In this document: in pieces, positions 1 to 9,923 of the stretch
How the letters are laid out: each line of letters begins with the position of its first letter
Position numbering within the stretch: the first letter of the stretch is position 1
DNA from: Comamonadaceae bacterium
GTDB lineage: Bacteria; Pseudomonadota; Gammaproteobacteria; Burkholderiales; Burkholderiaceae_C
DNA length: 64,000 nucleotides
NCBI GenBank assembly: GCA_009996515.1
Contig: JAACZV010000002.1
Coordinates: 122,118-186,117, forward strand
Direction: 5' to 3'
Notes under the pieces: generated by a model
Databases searched by the model: none
Told to the model about the DNA's origin: nothing
The model's input: only the letters and a program-made list of their open reading frames with translations
Program-made: the position numbers and the translations under genes

Positions 1-3
1 CCC

Positions 4-1800
<1,797 letters not shown>

Positions 1801-1816
1801 ACACAGGAGACACGAG

Positions 1817-2608
1817 ATGAGCACCAAAGTCCAAGACCTCTTCGACCTCGACGGCCAGGTGGCCCTGGTCACCGGCGGCTCGCGCGGCCTGGGCCTGCAG
1901 ATCGCCGAGGCGCTGGGCGATGCCGGCGCCAAGATCATGCTGACCTCGCGCAAGGCGGCCGACCTGGAGGAGGCCGCCGCCCAGCTGCAGGCGCGCGGCA
2001 TCGACGCGCGCTGGATCGCGGCCGACGCCGCCAAGCCCGAAGAGGCGCAGCGCGTCGTCGACGAAACCATGGAACGCCTGGGCCGCATCGACATCCTCGT
2101 CAACAACGCCGGCGCCACCTGGGGCGCGCCGGCCGAGGAGCATCCGCTGTCGGCCTGGGACAAGGTCATGGACCTGAACATCCGCAGCCTGTTCGTGTTC
2201 GCGCAGGCGGTGGCCAAGGCCAGCATGATCCCGCGCAAGTCGGGCCGCATCATCAACGTCGCGTCCATCGCGGGTCTCGCCGGCAATACCGGCGCGATGA
2301 AGACCATCGCCTACAACACCAGCAAGGGCGCGGCCGTGAACTTCACGCGCGCGCTGGCCGGCGAATGGGGGCAGTACGGCATCACCGTCAACGCGCTGGC
2401 GCCGGGCTTCTTCCCCAGCAAGATGACGCAGGGCCTGCTGGCCGCGGTGGGCGCCGAGAAGATGGCGTCCCACGCGCCGCTGAACCGCCTGGGCGACGAT
2501 GACGACCTGAAGGGTGCGGCCCTGCTGTTCGCGTCGCGTGCCGGCAAGCACATCACCGGCCAGATCCTCGCGGTGGACGGCGGCGTGTCCGCCGTGCACG
2601 GCAGCTGA
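1817..2608 (+). CDS. Short-chain dehydrogenase/reductase (SDR)
   Basis: NAD(P)-dependent oxidoreductase of the classical SDR family, 263 aa. It shows the Rossmann motif TGGSRGLG near residue 20, NNAG near residue 96, and the catalytic S...YNTSK arrangement near residues 151-171. The C-terminus ends in the usual ITGQILAVDGG. It probably acts on a 3-hydroxyacyl-CoA or similar alcohol because it lies 16 bp behind an acyl-CoA dehydrogenase and 22 bp ahead of a hotdog thioesterase. Gluconate-5-dehydrogenase-like SDRs look similar, so the substrate assignment is inference from context. The ATG is preceded by ACAGGAGA, a good ribosome binding site. Confidence 0.9.
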   Translation: MSTKVQDLFDLDGQVALVTGGSRGLGLQIAEALGDAGAKIMLTSRKAADLEEAAAQLQARGIDARWIAADAAKPEEAQRVVDETMERLGRIDILVNNAGATWGAPAEEHPLSAWDKVMDLNIRSLFVFAQAVAKASMIPRKSGRIINVASIAGLAGNTGAMKTIAYNTSKGAAVNFTRALAGEWGQYGITVNALAPGFFPSKMTQGLLAAVGAEKMASHAPLNRLGDDDDLKGAALLFASRAGKHITGQILAVDGGVSAVHGS

Positions 2609-2630
2609 TCGCGCGACACTGCGGGGCATC

Positions 2631-3068
2631 ATGAAGTTCCCCGTCCACATCCCCTTCGTCGAGCAACTGGGCCTGGCGCTGCACGCCATCGGCGACGGCG
2701 AGGCCGAACTGCGCCTCAGCATCGCCGAGCAGCACCTGAATTCCTGGCGCGTGGCCCATGGCGGCGTCGTCATGACGCTGCTGGACGTGGCCATGGCCCA
2801 TGCGGCGCGCAGCGTGAACCGGCACCTGCCTGACCTGGGGCCGGGCGTCGTCACCGTGGAGATGAAGACCAGCTTCATGCGCCCCGGCGAGGGCGAGCTG
2901 CGCGCGGTCGGCCGGCTGCTGCACCGCTCGACCACCATGGCCTTCTGCGAGGGCTCGGTGTTCGGCGCCGGCGACAAGCTCTGCGCCCACGCCACCGGCA
3001 CCTTCAAATACCTGCGCGCGCTGCCGGCGGGGCGGCAGTTGAAGCCGCTGGGCGGCGAGGGCGACTGA
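2631..3068 (+). CDS. PaaI-like hotdog-fold thioesterase
   Basis: 145-aa single-domain hotdog protein expected to hydrolyse acyl-CoA thioesters in the cytoplasm. The central signature HGGVVMTLLDVAMAHAA near residues 43-57 is the family helix carrying the catalytic acidic residue (D of LLD), followed by the strand VTVEMKTSFMRPG. The ATG at 2631 was chosen because the frame upstream overlaps the preceding SDR and the family normally starts about 40 residues before the HGG motif. Last gene of the three-gene acyl-CoA unit; it is followed by a 308-bp gap. Confidence 0.88.
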   Translation: MKFPVHIPFVEQLGLALHAIGDGEAELRLSIAEQHLNSWRVAHGGVVMTLLDVAMAHAARSVNRHLPDLGPGVVTVEMKTSFMRPGEGELRAVGRLLHRSTTMAFCEGSVFGAGDKLCAHATGTFKYLRALPAGRQLKPLGGEGD

Positions 3069-3169
3069 GACCGGACCGGGCACGGCCCTGCGGGCTGTTC
3101 GAGGCCTGCCCAGCGCAACCGGCCTGCCAGCCGGCCGGCATGAGCCCCCGCAACGCGCTCGGGATTGAT

Positions 3170-3194
3170 CGATGTTTTCTGAAACATCGTTCCA
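3170..3194. promoter_or_regulatory. Inverted-repeat operator candidate upstream of the RpiB-like gene
   Basis: The sequence CGATGTTTTCTGAAACATCG at 3170-3189 is a perfect 8-bp inverted repeat with a 4-bp spacer. It overlaps TGAAACATCGTTCCA at 3180-3194, a near-palindrome of the TGRAAC-N3-GTTYCA type used by IclR-family (KdgR-like) regulators. It lies about 185 bp upstream of the RpiB-like start. No IclR gene is present in the window, so the regulator is unknown. The rest of the 3069-3376 gap shows no gene or further clear signal. Confidence 0.5.
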
Positions 3195-3376
3195 ATAGCG
3201 GGCACAATGCGTTCCGCGCCGGCATCCCACTGCAGGGATGCGTGGTGGGCCAGGTCGCTGATTCTGACCATGCCGTCTTGCCCGATCTCGGGACGGCACC
3301 TGGCACGACGGCCCCCGCGCCGGCCGCCAAGGCCCGCGCCTCGCCCCTCCCGCTTCAGTTTTCGAAAGCTACCGCC

Positions 3377-4018
3377 ATGAAGATCGCCCTCATCATCGAG
3401 AACAGCCAGGCCGCCAAGTCCGAGATCGTGCACAACGCGCTCAAGACCGTGGCCGAGCCGCTGGGCCACAGCGTCCACCACTACGGCATGTACACGCCCG
3501 AGGACAAGGCCTCGCTGACCTATGTGATGAACGGCCTGCTGGCCGGCATCCTGCTGAACTCCAAGGCCGCCGACTTCGTCATCACCGGTTGCGGCACCGG
3601 CATGGGTTCCATGCTGGCCTGCAACAGCATGCCCGGCGTGTTCTGCGGCCTGGTCATCGACCCGACCGATGCCTTCCTGTTCGGCCAGATCAACGACGGC
3701 AACGCCATGTCCATGCCCTATGCCAAGGGCTTCGGCTGGGCCGCCGAGCTGAACCTGCAGGACTGCTACCGCAAGCTGCTGGAGAACGAGCGCGGCGCCG
3801 GCTACCCCAAGGAGCGCGCCGCCATCATGGCCAAGAACCGCGGCATCCTGAAGGACCTGAAGGCCGCGTCCAGCAAGGACATGCTGACGGTGCTGAAGAG
3901 CGTCGACCAGGACCTGCTGAAGGCCACCGTGTCGGGCGAGAAGTTCCAGGAACTGTTCTTCACGAACTGCCAGGACGACGCCATCGCCGCCCACATCAAG
4001 AGCGTGCTGGCCAGCTGA
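3377..4018 (+). CDS. RpiB/LacAB-family sugar-phosphate isomerase-like protein
   Basis: 213-aa protein whose first 130 residues follow the ribose-5-phosphate isomerase B fold. It begins MKIALIIENSQAAK and carries the glycine-rich GCGTGMGSMLACNSMPGV loop near residues 70-87, then IDPTDAFLFGQINDGNAMSM, equivalent to the DP.TA....NDANV segment of RpiB. It is about 60 residues longer than typical RpiB and has a helical C-terminal extension, so it belongs to a divergent branch whose substrate is not known. The ATG at 3377 replaces an upstream in-frame start because the homologous fold begins there. It is monocistronic, with an inverted-repeat operator upstream and a hairpin terminator downstream. 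Confidence 0.82.
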   Translation: MKIALIIENSQAAKSEIVHNALKTVAEPLGHSVHHYGMYTPEDKASLTYVMNGLLAGILLNSKAADFVITGCGTGMGSMLACNSMPGVFCGLVIDPTDAFLFGQINDGNAMSMPYAKGFGWAAELNLQDCYRKLLENERGAGYPKERAAIMAKNRGILKDLKAASSKDMLTVLKSVDQDLLKATVSGEKFQELFFTNCQDDAIAAHIKSVLAS

Positions 4019-4067
4019 TCGCAGTACGCGGGCGGCCACAGGGTGGCTGCTCGCAAGATCTGCAAGG

Positions 4068-4107
4068 AAGGGCGAACGGCCGGCGACGGCGGTTCGCCCT
4101 TGTGCTT
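4068..4107 (+). terminator. Rho-independent-like terminator after the RpiB-like gene
   Basis: AAGGGCGAAC (4068-4077) pairs perfectly with GTTCGCCCTT (4092-4101) across a GC-rich 14-nt loop, followed by TGTGCTTT. The T-run is weak, but position and stem fit a terminator for the gene ending at 4018. Confidence 0.65.
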
Positions 4108-4142
4108 TCCGGGCGCCGGTCCGCGCGCCGCGAGAATGGGCG

Positions 4143-5117
4143 ATGACCAGAAGACATGTCGCGGGTGTGGTGGCCGTCGTCGCTGCGCTGCTGGCAGCGG
4201 GCGTCGTGCTGACATTCGTCGATGCGACGCCAGAGCGGGATGCCGCGCCGGGGCCGGCGCCGTCCATGGCCGGGCCGCCGACGATGATCGCGGGGGCTGC
4301 GGCCGTCGCGGCGCAGGCGTCTGCCGGGTCGGCCGCCTCTGCGGTGCTGCCACCAGCGGCAGCCGCCGCCACGGCCTCCGCCGCATCCGGACCACGCATC
4401 GCGCCGGTCATCGATTGGGGCCGCTATCCCGGCAGCCTGCACACGCAGATCCAGCATGCCCTGCAGGCGGGCGATGGCGTGATGGCGGCCGATCTCGCCC
4501 GCAAGCTCTGGGAATGCAGCATCACGGCCAGGCTCATGACGCCCGACGCGATCCAGCGGCAGGCCGCTGCTGGCGGCGATGCGGCGCTGGCGGCCGCCAG
4601 GAACGCGCAGTTGCAGGACTACCAGCGCATCCTGGCCCGCTGCCAGACGGTGGTCGGCGATCCCGCGCAGCTGCGGCGGGCACTGCTGGATGTGGGCGTG
4701 GCACAAGGCGTGGTCGGGACGTCGTATGAAAGCCATCAACTCGGCGGGAAGTCACCCGAGGTGCTGCACGGCCTCGTGCGCGATGCGCTCGCCGGACATG
4801 TGGCCTCGCTGGTGACCGCCACCTCCAGCAAACCTGCGGAGCTTGGCCTGTCGACAGACCAGCAGCGCATGCTGCGCCATGCCTTCGAGCTGGCGGCGAA
4901 CGACCCCGACGTGGGCAGGATGATCCGGCCCTATGTCGACATGGCCGAAACCCATGCCTTCCACATGGCGGGCGAGTCGAGCCGGCACTTCAATCACGAC
5001 GGCCTGACGGAGGCGATGCGTGCCCAGGCGCGGCTCCTGGCTGCGCAGGTGGTCCGGCGCATCAAGGAGCCCAGGCCGGACGAGGTGATCGGGCCCGAGG
5101 TGCCGCCGGCTCGCTGA
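4143..5117 (+). CDS. Exported or membrane-anchored protein of unknown function
   Basis: 324 aa, not recognised. Residues 1-26 form a positively charged start (MTRRH) followed by a single hydrophobic segment (VAGVVAVVAALLAAGVVL), consistent with a signal anchor or uncleaved signal peptide. Residues 30-85 are a low-complexity Ala/Pro-rich linker. From about residue 90 a mostly alpha-helical domain follows, with two cysteines (WECS near 122 and ARCQT near 157) and no known catalytic motif. It is probably a periplasmic domain tethered to the inner membrane. The helicase start lies just downstream, so co-transcription is possible. Confidence 0.75.
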   Translation: MTRRHVAGVVAVVAALLAAGVVLTFVDATPERDAAPGPAPSMAGPPTMIAGAAAVAAQASAGSAASAVLPPAAAAATASAASGPRIAPVIDWGRYPGSLHTQIQHALQAGDGVMAADLARKLWECSITARLMTPDAIQRQAAAGGDAALAAARNAQLQDYQRILARCQTVVGDPAQLRRALLDVGVAQGVVGTSYESHQLGGKSPEVLHGLVRDALAGHVASLVTATSSKPAELGLSTDQQRMLRHAFELAANDPDVGRMIRPYVDMAETHAFHMAGESSRHFNHDGLTEAMRAQARLLAAQVVRRIKEPRPDEVIGPEVPPAR

Positions 5118-5144
5118 GTGGGGCCGCGCTGCGAGACTGTCGCG

Positions 5145-7445
5145 ATGTCTTTTTCTCCACCCCACCTCACGCTGCGCACGCTGACGCGCGGCGACGGCCT
5201 GCTGGGCCTGCGGCCGCGCGGCCCGCTGGGCCCGCGTGGCGAGCAGGTGACGGTGGCGACGCTGGCACGGCGGGACGCCGAGGCCGAGCAGACGCTGCTG
5301 AAGTTGGGCCTGGTCGCTCTCGACCCCGCCTTGCTGCAATGGCGCGGCGCAGCGCCGCCGCTGGGTGGCGCCTCGCTGTGGACCCTGGTCCAGGAGGAAT
5401 TCTTCGGCGACTTTCACGCCGAGCAGGTGCCGCAGCTGCAGGCCCAGGGCTGGCAGGTGACGACCGCGCCGGGCTTTGCCCACCACAGCCAGTTCGTCAG
5501 CGGCTGGCAGCTGGGCCTCACGGAACACACCGAAGAAGCGCCCACGCCCAGCCGTCGCGTTCAAGGCCTGGGCCTGGAGCGGCGCACCGGTGCCTGGCTG
5601 GTCAGCCTGGGCATGGAAGTCGACGGCCAGCGGCTCGACCTCGCGCCGCTGATCGCCAACTTGCTGCGCCGCGACAAGCGCTGGCTGGATGCCATCGCCA
5701 TCGCCGCCATCGAGGACGACGCCATCGTCTCGCTGCGCGCACCCGGCGGGCGGCGCTATCACGCCCAGGCCGCGCCGCTCAAGGCCATCATGCTGGCGCT
5801 GCTGGACCTGCTCAAGCCCATGGAGCTGGAGAAGGGCAAGCCGCTCAAGCTCAATGAATGGGATGCCGACCGCATCCGCTGCCTGGAGGAGGAGTCGCGC
5901 GGCCGCTGGCAGATCCATGGCGACGAGGGCCTGAAGGCCTTGGGCCGGCGCCTGCTGGCGGCCGGCAGCCCCGTCGCGCTGCCGCAGCCCGAGGGCCTGG
6001 GCCTGGCGTTGCGCCCCTACCAGCTGCACGGTCTGGCCTGGCTGCAATACCTGCGCGAGCAGAATCTGGCCGGCATCTTGGCCGACGACATGGGCCTGGG
6101 CAAGACGGCCCAGGCGCTGGCCCATGTCTGGGCCGAGAAGCAGGCGGGCCGGCTGGACCGGCCGGCGCTGGTCATCGTTCCAACCTCGCTGCTGTTCAAC
6201 TGGCAGCAGGAGGCGGCCCGCATCGCCCCGGGCCTGAAAGTGCAGACCTGGCACGGTGCCGACCGCGCCGGTCTCGACCTGGCGAACGCCGACGTCGTGC
6301 TGAGCACCTACAACCTGGTCTGGCGCGACCTGCGCCTGCTGTCGCCCCAGCCCTGGCATCTGCTGATCCTCGACGAGGCCCAGTCGGTCAAGAACGCGCA
6401 GGCCCGCGCCGCCCGCGCGCTGCGGCGGCTGGACGCGCGCCACCGCCTCGCGCTGACCGGCACACCGCTGGAGAACCACCTCGGCGAGCTGTGGTCGCTG
6501 TTCGACCTGCTGATGCCGGGCTTCCTCGGCGATTCGCGCACGTTCGCGCGCCACTGGCGCAAGCCCATCGAGGTCAACCGCGACGGCCCACGGGCCCGGC
6601 TGTTGGCGGCCCGCGTGCGGCCCTTCATCCTGCGGCGCATGAAGACCGAGGTCGCGACCGAGCTGCCGCCGCTGACCGAGCTGGTCAAGCGCGTGCCGCT
6701 GGTGGGCCAGCAGAAGCAGCTCTACGAGAGCGTGCGCGTCGCGGCCGACCACATGGTGCGCCGCATCCTGGCCCGCGACGGCTTCACGCCCACCAGCCTC
6801 ATCAGCGTGCTGGACGCGATGCTCAAGCTGCGCCAGGTCTGCTGCGACCCGCGCCTGGTCAAGGGCGTGGAGATGGCGCCGCACACCGAGCGGGCCAAGC
6901 TGGCCTGGCTGCGCGAGCACCTGCCCGACCTGGTGGCCCAGGGCCGGCGCCTGCTGGTGTTCTCGCAGTTCACCGAGATGCTGGACCTGATCGGCGCCGA
7001 GCTCGACGTGCTGGCGCTGCCGTATCTGCGCCTGACCGGCCAGACGCCGGCCGGCCAGCGTGGCGAGATCGTGCGCCGCTTCCAGTCGCGCGAGGCGCCC
7101 GTCCTGCTCGCCAGCCTGAAGGCCGGCGGCGTGGGCCTGAACCTGACCGCCGCGGACACCGTCATCCATGTGGACCCCTGGTGGAACCCGGCCGTGCAGG
7201 AGCAGGCCAGCGCGCGGGCTCATCGCATCGGGCAGGACCAGCCGGTCTTCGTCTACCAGCTGGTGGCCCAGGGCAGCATCGAGGAGCGCATGCTGGAGCT
7301 GCAGGCGCGCAAGAAGGCGCTGGCCGACGGCCTGCTGGGTCGCGACGACGGCGCCGCGCTGGCCAAGTTCGGCGCGGCCGAGCTGAAGCTGCTGCTGGCG
7401 CCGCTGGAGGCGCTGGAAGCGGATGGGGCGTCGGGGGATCTCTAG
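5145..7445 (+). CDS. SNF2-family DEAD/DEAH-type helicase (RapA/HepA-like)
   Basis: ATP-driven nucleic-acid translocase of the SNF2 superfamily, 766 aa from the ATG at 5145 (a GTG nine codons earlier, abutting the previous stop, is the alternative). Motif I is DDMGLGKT with K320, motif II is LDEAQ with D410, motif III is LTGTPLENHLGELWSL. The C-terminal helicase domain has VFSQFTEMLDL, LLASLKAGGVGLNLTAAD and DPWWNPAVQEQASARAHRIG (motif VI). The roughly 290-residue N-terminal part lacks the cysteine-rich SWIM motif found in many long bacterial SNF2 proteins. The role could be transcription recycling or repair; the sequence does not decide. Confidence 0.9.
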   Translation: MSFSPPHLTLRTLTRGDGLLGLRPRGPLGPRGEQVTVATLARRDAEAEQTLLKLGLVALDPALLQWRGAAPPLGGASLWTLVQEEFFGDFHAEQVPQLQAQGWQVTTAPGFAHHSQFVSGWQLGLTEHTEEAPTPSRRVQGLGLERRTGAWLVSLGMEVDGQRLDLAPLIANLLRRDKRWLDAIAIAAIEDDAIVSLRAPGGRRYHAQAAPLKAIMLALLDLLKPMELEKGKPLKLNEWDADRIRCLEEESRGRWQIHGDEGLKALGRRLLAAGSPVALPQPEGLGLALRPYQLHGLAWLQYLREQNLAGILADDMGLGKTAQALAHVWAEKQAGRLDRPALVIVPTSLLFNWQQEAARIAPGLKVQTWHGADRAGLDLANADVVLSTYNLVWRDLRLLSPQPWHLLILDEAQSVKNAQARAARALRRLDARHRLALTGTPLENHLGELWSLFDLLMPGFLGDSRTFARHWRKPIEVNRDGPRARLLAARVRPFILRRMKTEVATELPPLTELVKRVPLVGQQKQLYESVRVAADHMVRRILARDGFTPTSLISVLDAMLKLRQVCCDPRLVKGVEMAPHTERAKLAWLREHLPDLVAQGRRLLVFSQFTEMLDLIGAELDVLALPYLRLTGQTPAGQRGEIVRRFQSREAPVLLASLKAGGVGLNLTAADTVIHVDPWWNPAVQEQASARAHRIGQDQPVFVYQLVAQGSIEERMLELQARKKALADGLLGRDDGAALAKFGAAELKLLLAPLEALEADGASGDL

Positions 7446-7481
7446 AATCCGCCCCTTTTTCGCCCGCCCGAGCCGTTTGCC

Positions 7482-8291
7482 ATGGACATCGTCGTCAACG
7501 AAGAACTCAAGGCCTACATCGACCCGTTGACGCCCGAGGAGCATGAAGCCCTGGAGCGCAGCCTGCTGGCCGAGGGCTGCCGCGATGCGCTGGTGCTGTG
7601 GGGCAACGTGCTGGTGGACGGCCACAACCGCTACGGCATCTGCCGCAAGCACGGCCTGCCGTTCCAGACGGTGCAGAACCCGCGCTTCCAGTCCATGGAG
7701 GACGTGCACCTGTGGATGATCGACCAGCACCTGGGCCGGCGCAGCGTCTCGGACTTCCAGCGCGGCGTGCTGGCGCTGCGCAAGCGCGAGATCGTGGCCG
7801 AGCGGCGCGCGCGCAGCGCGGCCGCGGCAGCGTCGGCCGAGGCGCCGCAGCAGGAGGTCGACGCGGTCGCCCCGCCGGCGCAGGCGGCGGCGCAGGCGCT
7901 GGAGACGCGCGAGGCGCTGGCCCGGGCCGCCCGGCTGAGCAGCAACCAGGTGGTGCAGATCGAGAAGATCCAGAAGCAGGGCGCGCCCGAACTGGTGGCC
8001 GCCGTGAAGGCCGGCACCATCTCGCTGAACGCGGCCGCGGCCGTCGCCAGCCTGCCGGCCGAGGAGCAGGCGGCCGCGGCCGCCGCGGGGGCGGAGGAGC
8101 TCAAGCAGGCGGCCAAGCGCGTGCGCGAGGCCAAGCGCAAGCCGCCCGTGCCCGCGCCGGCCGCGGAGGAAGGCGCGGTCGCTGCGCCTCTGGTCGCCGA
8201 ATCCGATGTGGACTCGCTGCGCCGCCGCGTGGCGGAGCTGGAGGCCGAGAACGCGGCCCTGCGGCAGCAGCTGATGGCGCTGCAGGCTTAG
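7482..8291 (+). CDS. ParB/Spo0J-like N-terminal domain protein
   Basis: 269 aa. Residues 5-95 resemble the ParB-like nuclease/partition N-terminal fold (LTPEEHEALERSLLAEG, then WGNVLVDGHNRYGICRKHG). A helix-turn-helix-like stretch follows near residues 145-190 (LSSNQVVQIEKIQ, then AVKAGTISLNAAAAVASLP). The C-terminus is a predicted coiled coil (VDSLRRRVAELEAENAALRQ). It is most like ParB-domain proteins found beside plasmid/phage replication genes and on chromosomes; it lacks a ParA partner here. It starts 36 bp after the helicase and may be co-transcribed. Function unknown beyond probable DNA binding. Confidence 0.72.
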   Translation: MDIVVNEELKAYIDPLTPEEHEALERSLLAEGCRDALVLWGNVLVDGHNRYGICRKHGLPFQTVQNPRFQSMEDVHLWMIDQHLGRRSVSDFQRGVLALRKREIVAERRARSAAAAASAEAPQQEVDAVAPPAQAAAQALETREALARAARLSSNQVVQIEKIQKQGAPELVAAVKAGTISLNAAAAVASLPAEEQAAAAAAGAEELKQAAKRVREAKRKPPVPAPAAEEGAVAAPLVAESDVDSLRRRVAELEAENAALRQQLMALQA

Positions 8292-8364
8292 CCTGCTTGT
8301 TTCTCCATCAGGGCTGCTGCGTGGCCGGGCGCGGCGCGAATGGCATGTCTGGCCGCAAAACGAC

Positions 8365-8387
8365 AAGGGCCGCTTGCTGCGGCCCTT
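8365..8387. terminator. Bidirectional terminator between convergent genes
   Basis: AAGGGCCGC (8365-8373), loop TTGCT, GCGGCCCTT (8379-8387): a perfect 9-bp stem between the rightward ParB-like gene (stop 8291) and the leftward MFS gene (stop 8446). Confidence 0.75.
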
Positions 8388-8445
8388 GCCCTTTCGGGTC
8401 GGAGTTCTCCGACCATGAGGGGCCGCGTTGGCGGCCCGGCATTCG

Positions 8446-9750
8446 TCAGGTTCTGAGCTCGGCGCCAGGGGTCGGCGCGTCGTTCGGGCGATCGAAGTTC
8501 CGATAGCGGCCCAATCCCAGCAAGGCCACGGTGCCCAGGATCAGAAACACGGCGGACAGCATCAGCACGGATTGATAGGAGCCGGTCTTGTCGAAGGCCT
8601 TGCCGAACACCACGGGCGCCAGGCCGGCGCCGAAGGCGAAGAATCCATACTGTGCGCCGTAGATCGCGCTGTAGCTCTTCATGCCGAAGTAGCGCGCCAC
8701 CAGGAAGGCCATCAGGTCGTACTCGATGCCGGCGGCCATGCCGATCAGCACGATGGCGATGCGGGCGCTGCCGGTGGACAGTTGTGCATCGGTCAGCATG
8801 TAGCAGGCGAGGGCAGGCAGGCTGATCATCACCACCGCGACGCCGGGGGCCCACAGACGGTCAATGAGCCAGCCGCCGGCAATGCGGCCGACGATGACCG
8901 ACAGGCCGATCAGGGAGACCAGGGCAATGATGTCGCCATGGGCGAAGCCGGCGACCTTGAGGATGTTCTCCATGTTCGGGATCAGCCCGCCCACCGCGAA
9001 GGAAATCAGCACGAAGGCCAGGGCCAGCAGCCAGAAGCGGTGGTCGCGCAGTGCCGCCCGAAAGCTCAGCCCCGGGGCATCGGCGGCGCGGCGTGTCTGG
9101 GCGGCACGGCGTTCGGCGCTGCTGGTCAGCTTGCCGTCCACGTCATGGAAGGCCAGCAGCGCCACGGGCAGCGAGATCAGCAGCGGCAGCAGGCCCACCA
9201 CCACGTAGGCGGCGCGCCAGCCGTGGTCGGCGATCAGCCAGGCCGTCAGCGGCTTGACCAGGAAGCCGAAGATGCCCGTGCCCAGCAGCGACAGGCCCAG
9301 CGCCAGGCCTTTGTGCAGGTCGAAGCGGTTGTTGACCGCGCGCGTCCAGGTGATGGGCAGCGTGCCGGCGCCGAAGACGGCCATCAGCGCCCAGTTCAGG
9401 TAGAAGAGCTCGATGGCGCCGTTGTTCAGCGCGAAGCTCATGAAGCTGAGGCTGAACAGCACGATGGAGATCAGCGTCACGCGGCGCACGCCGTAGCGGT
9501 CGGCCAGCAGGCCCACCAGCGGGCTGACGATGAGCACGCCCAGCGTCATGATGGGCAGGCCCACCATCATCGCGCTGAACTCCCAGCCGAAGGCCTTGTG
9601 CAGTTCCGGCGCGAGCATGCCGATGGTGTAGAAGGGCACCGGCGACAGCCCCAGGCCTATGCCCAGCATGGCCGCCAGCACCACCCCCCAGCCGCGCCTG
9701 AATTCCTGAGCGCCCGACGGGGCTGCCGCGGCGTTGTTACCGATGTCCAT
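8446..9750 (-). CDS. MFS transporter (OFA/oxalate-formate-like carrier)
   Basis: 434-aa major facilitator protein with 12 predicted membrane helices. It has the loop 2-3 motif GLLADRYGVRRVTL and the repeated half GRIAGGWLIDRLW. Members of this group exchange or import organic anions across the inner membrane. It is separated from the upstream CoA-transferase gene by 173 bp carrying one copy of the TTGTMCGKACAA operator (9816-9827), so it is probably its own unit within the regulon and the inner-membrane uptake step for the cluster substrate or an intermediate. Substrate unknown. Confidence 0.9.
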   Translation of the reverse strand: MDIGNNAAAAPSGAQEFRRGWGVVLAAMLGIGLGLSPVPFYTIGMLAPELHKAFGWEFSAMMVGLPIMTLGVLIVSPLVGLLADRYGVRRVTLISIVLFSLSFMSFALNNGAIELFYLNWALMAVFGAGTLPITWTRAVNNRFDLHKGLALGLSLLGTGIFGFLVKPLTAWLIADHGWRAAYVVVGLLPLLISLPVALLAFHDVDGKLTSSAERRAAQTRRAADAPGLSFRAALRDHRFWLLALAFVLISFAVGGLIPNMENILKVAGFAHGDIIALVSLIGLSVIVGRIAGGWLIDRLWAPGVAVVMISLPALACYMLTDAQLSTGSARIAIVLIGMAAGIEYDLMAFLVARYFGMKSYSAIYGAQYGFFAFGAGLAPVVFGKAFDKTGSYQSVLMLSAVFLILGTVALLGLGRYRNFDRPNDAPTPGAELRT

Positions 9751-9815
9751 CTGAATACGTCCTCGCAGGGGCTGGCGGCAATCCCGGCACGGGGCCGGCG
9801 GCTGCCAAGATAAAT

Positions 9816-9827
9816 TTGTCCGTACAA
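9816..9827. promoter_or_regulatory. Operator site 1 (TTGTCCGTACAA)
   Basis: Exact match to the cluster operator TTGTMCGKACAA, 66 bp upstream of the MFS start on the minus strand. On that strand TAGAAT (5 of 6 matches to the -10 consensus) lies three bases upstream of the palindrome, resembling the arrangement seen at 15698 and 34624. Confidence 0.75.
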
Positions 9828-9923
9828 TTAATTCTATGGAACGCGCCCGGGCCTGCGTCTAGGGCAATCCCGGGCTGACGGCGCCGCGCCGCCGTGCACA
9901 AGGCGCCGGCGACGCGCCCGTCC

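Noticed and set aside
4752-8366. A 1204-aa open frame on the minus strand
   Set aside because: It lies antisense to the helicase and ParB-like genes, shows low-complexity Arg/Gln/Leu repeats and no domain.
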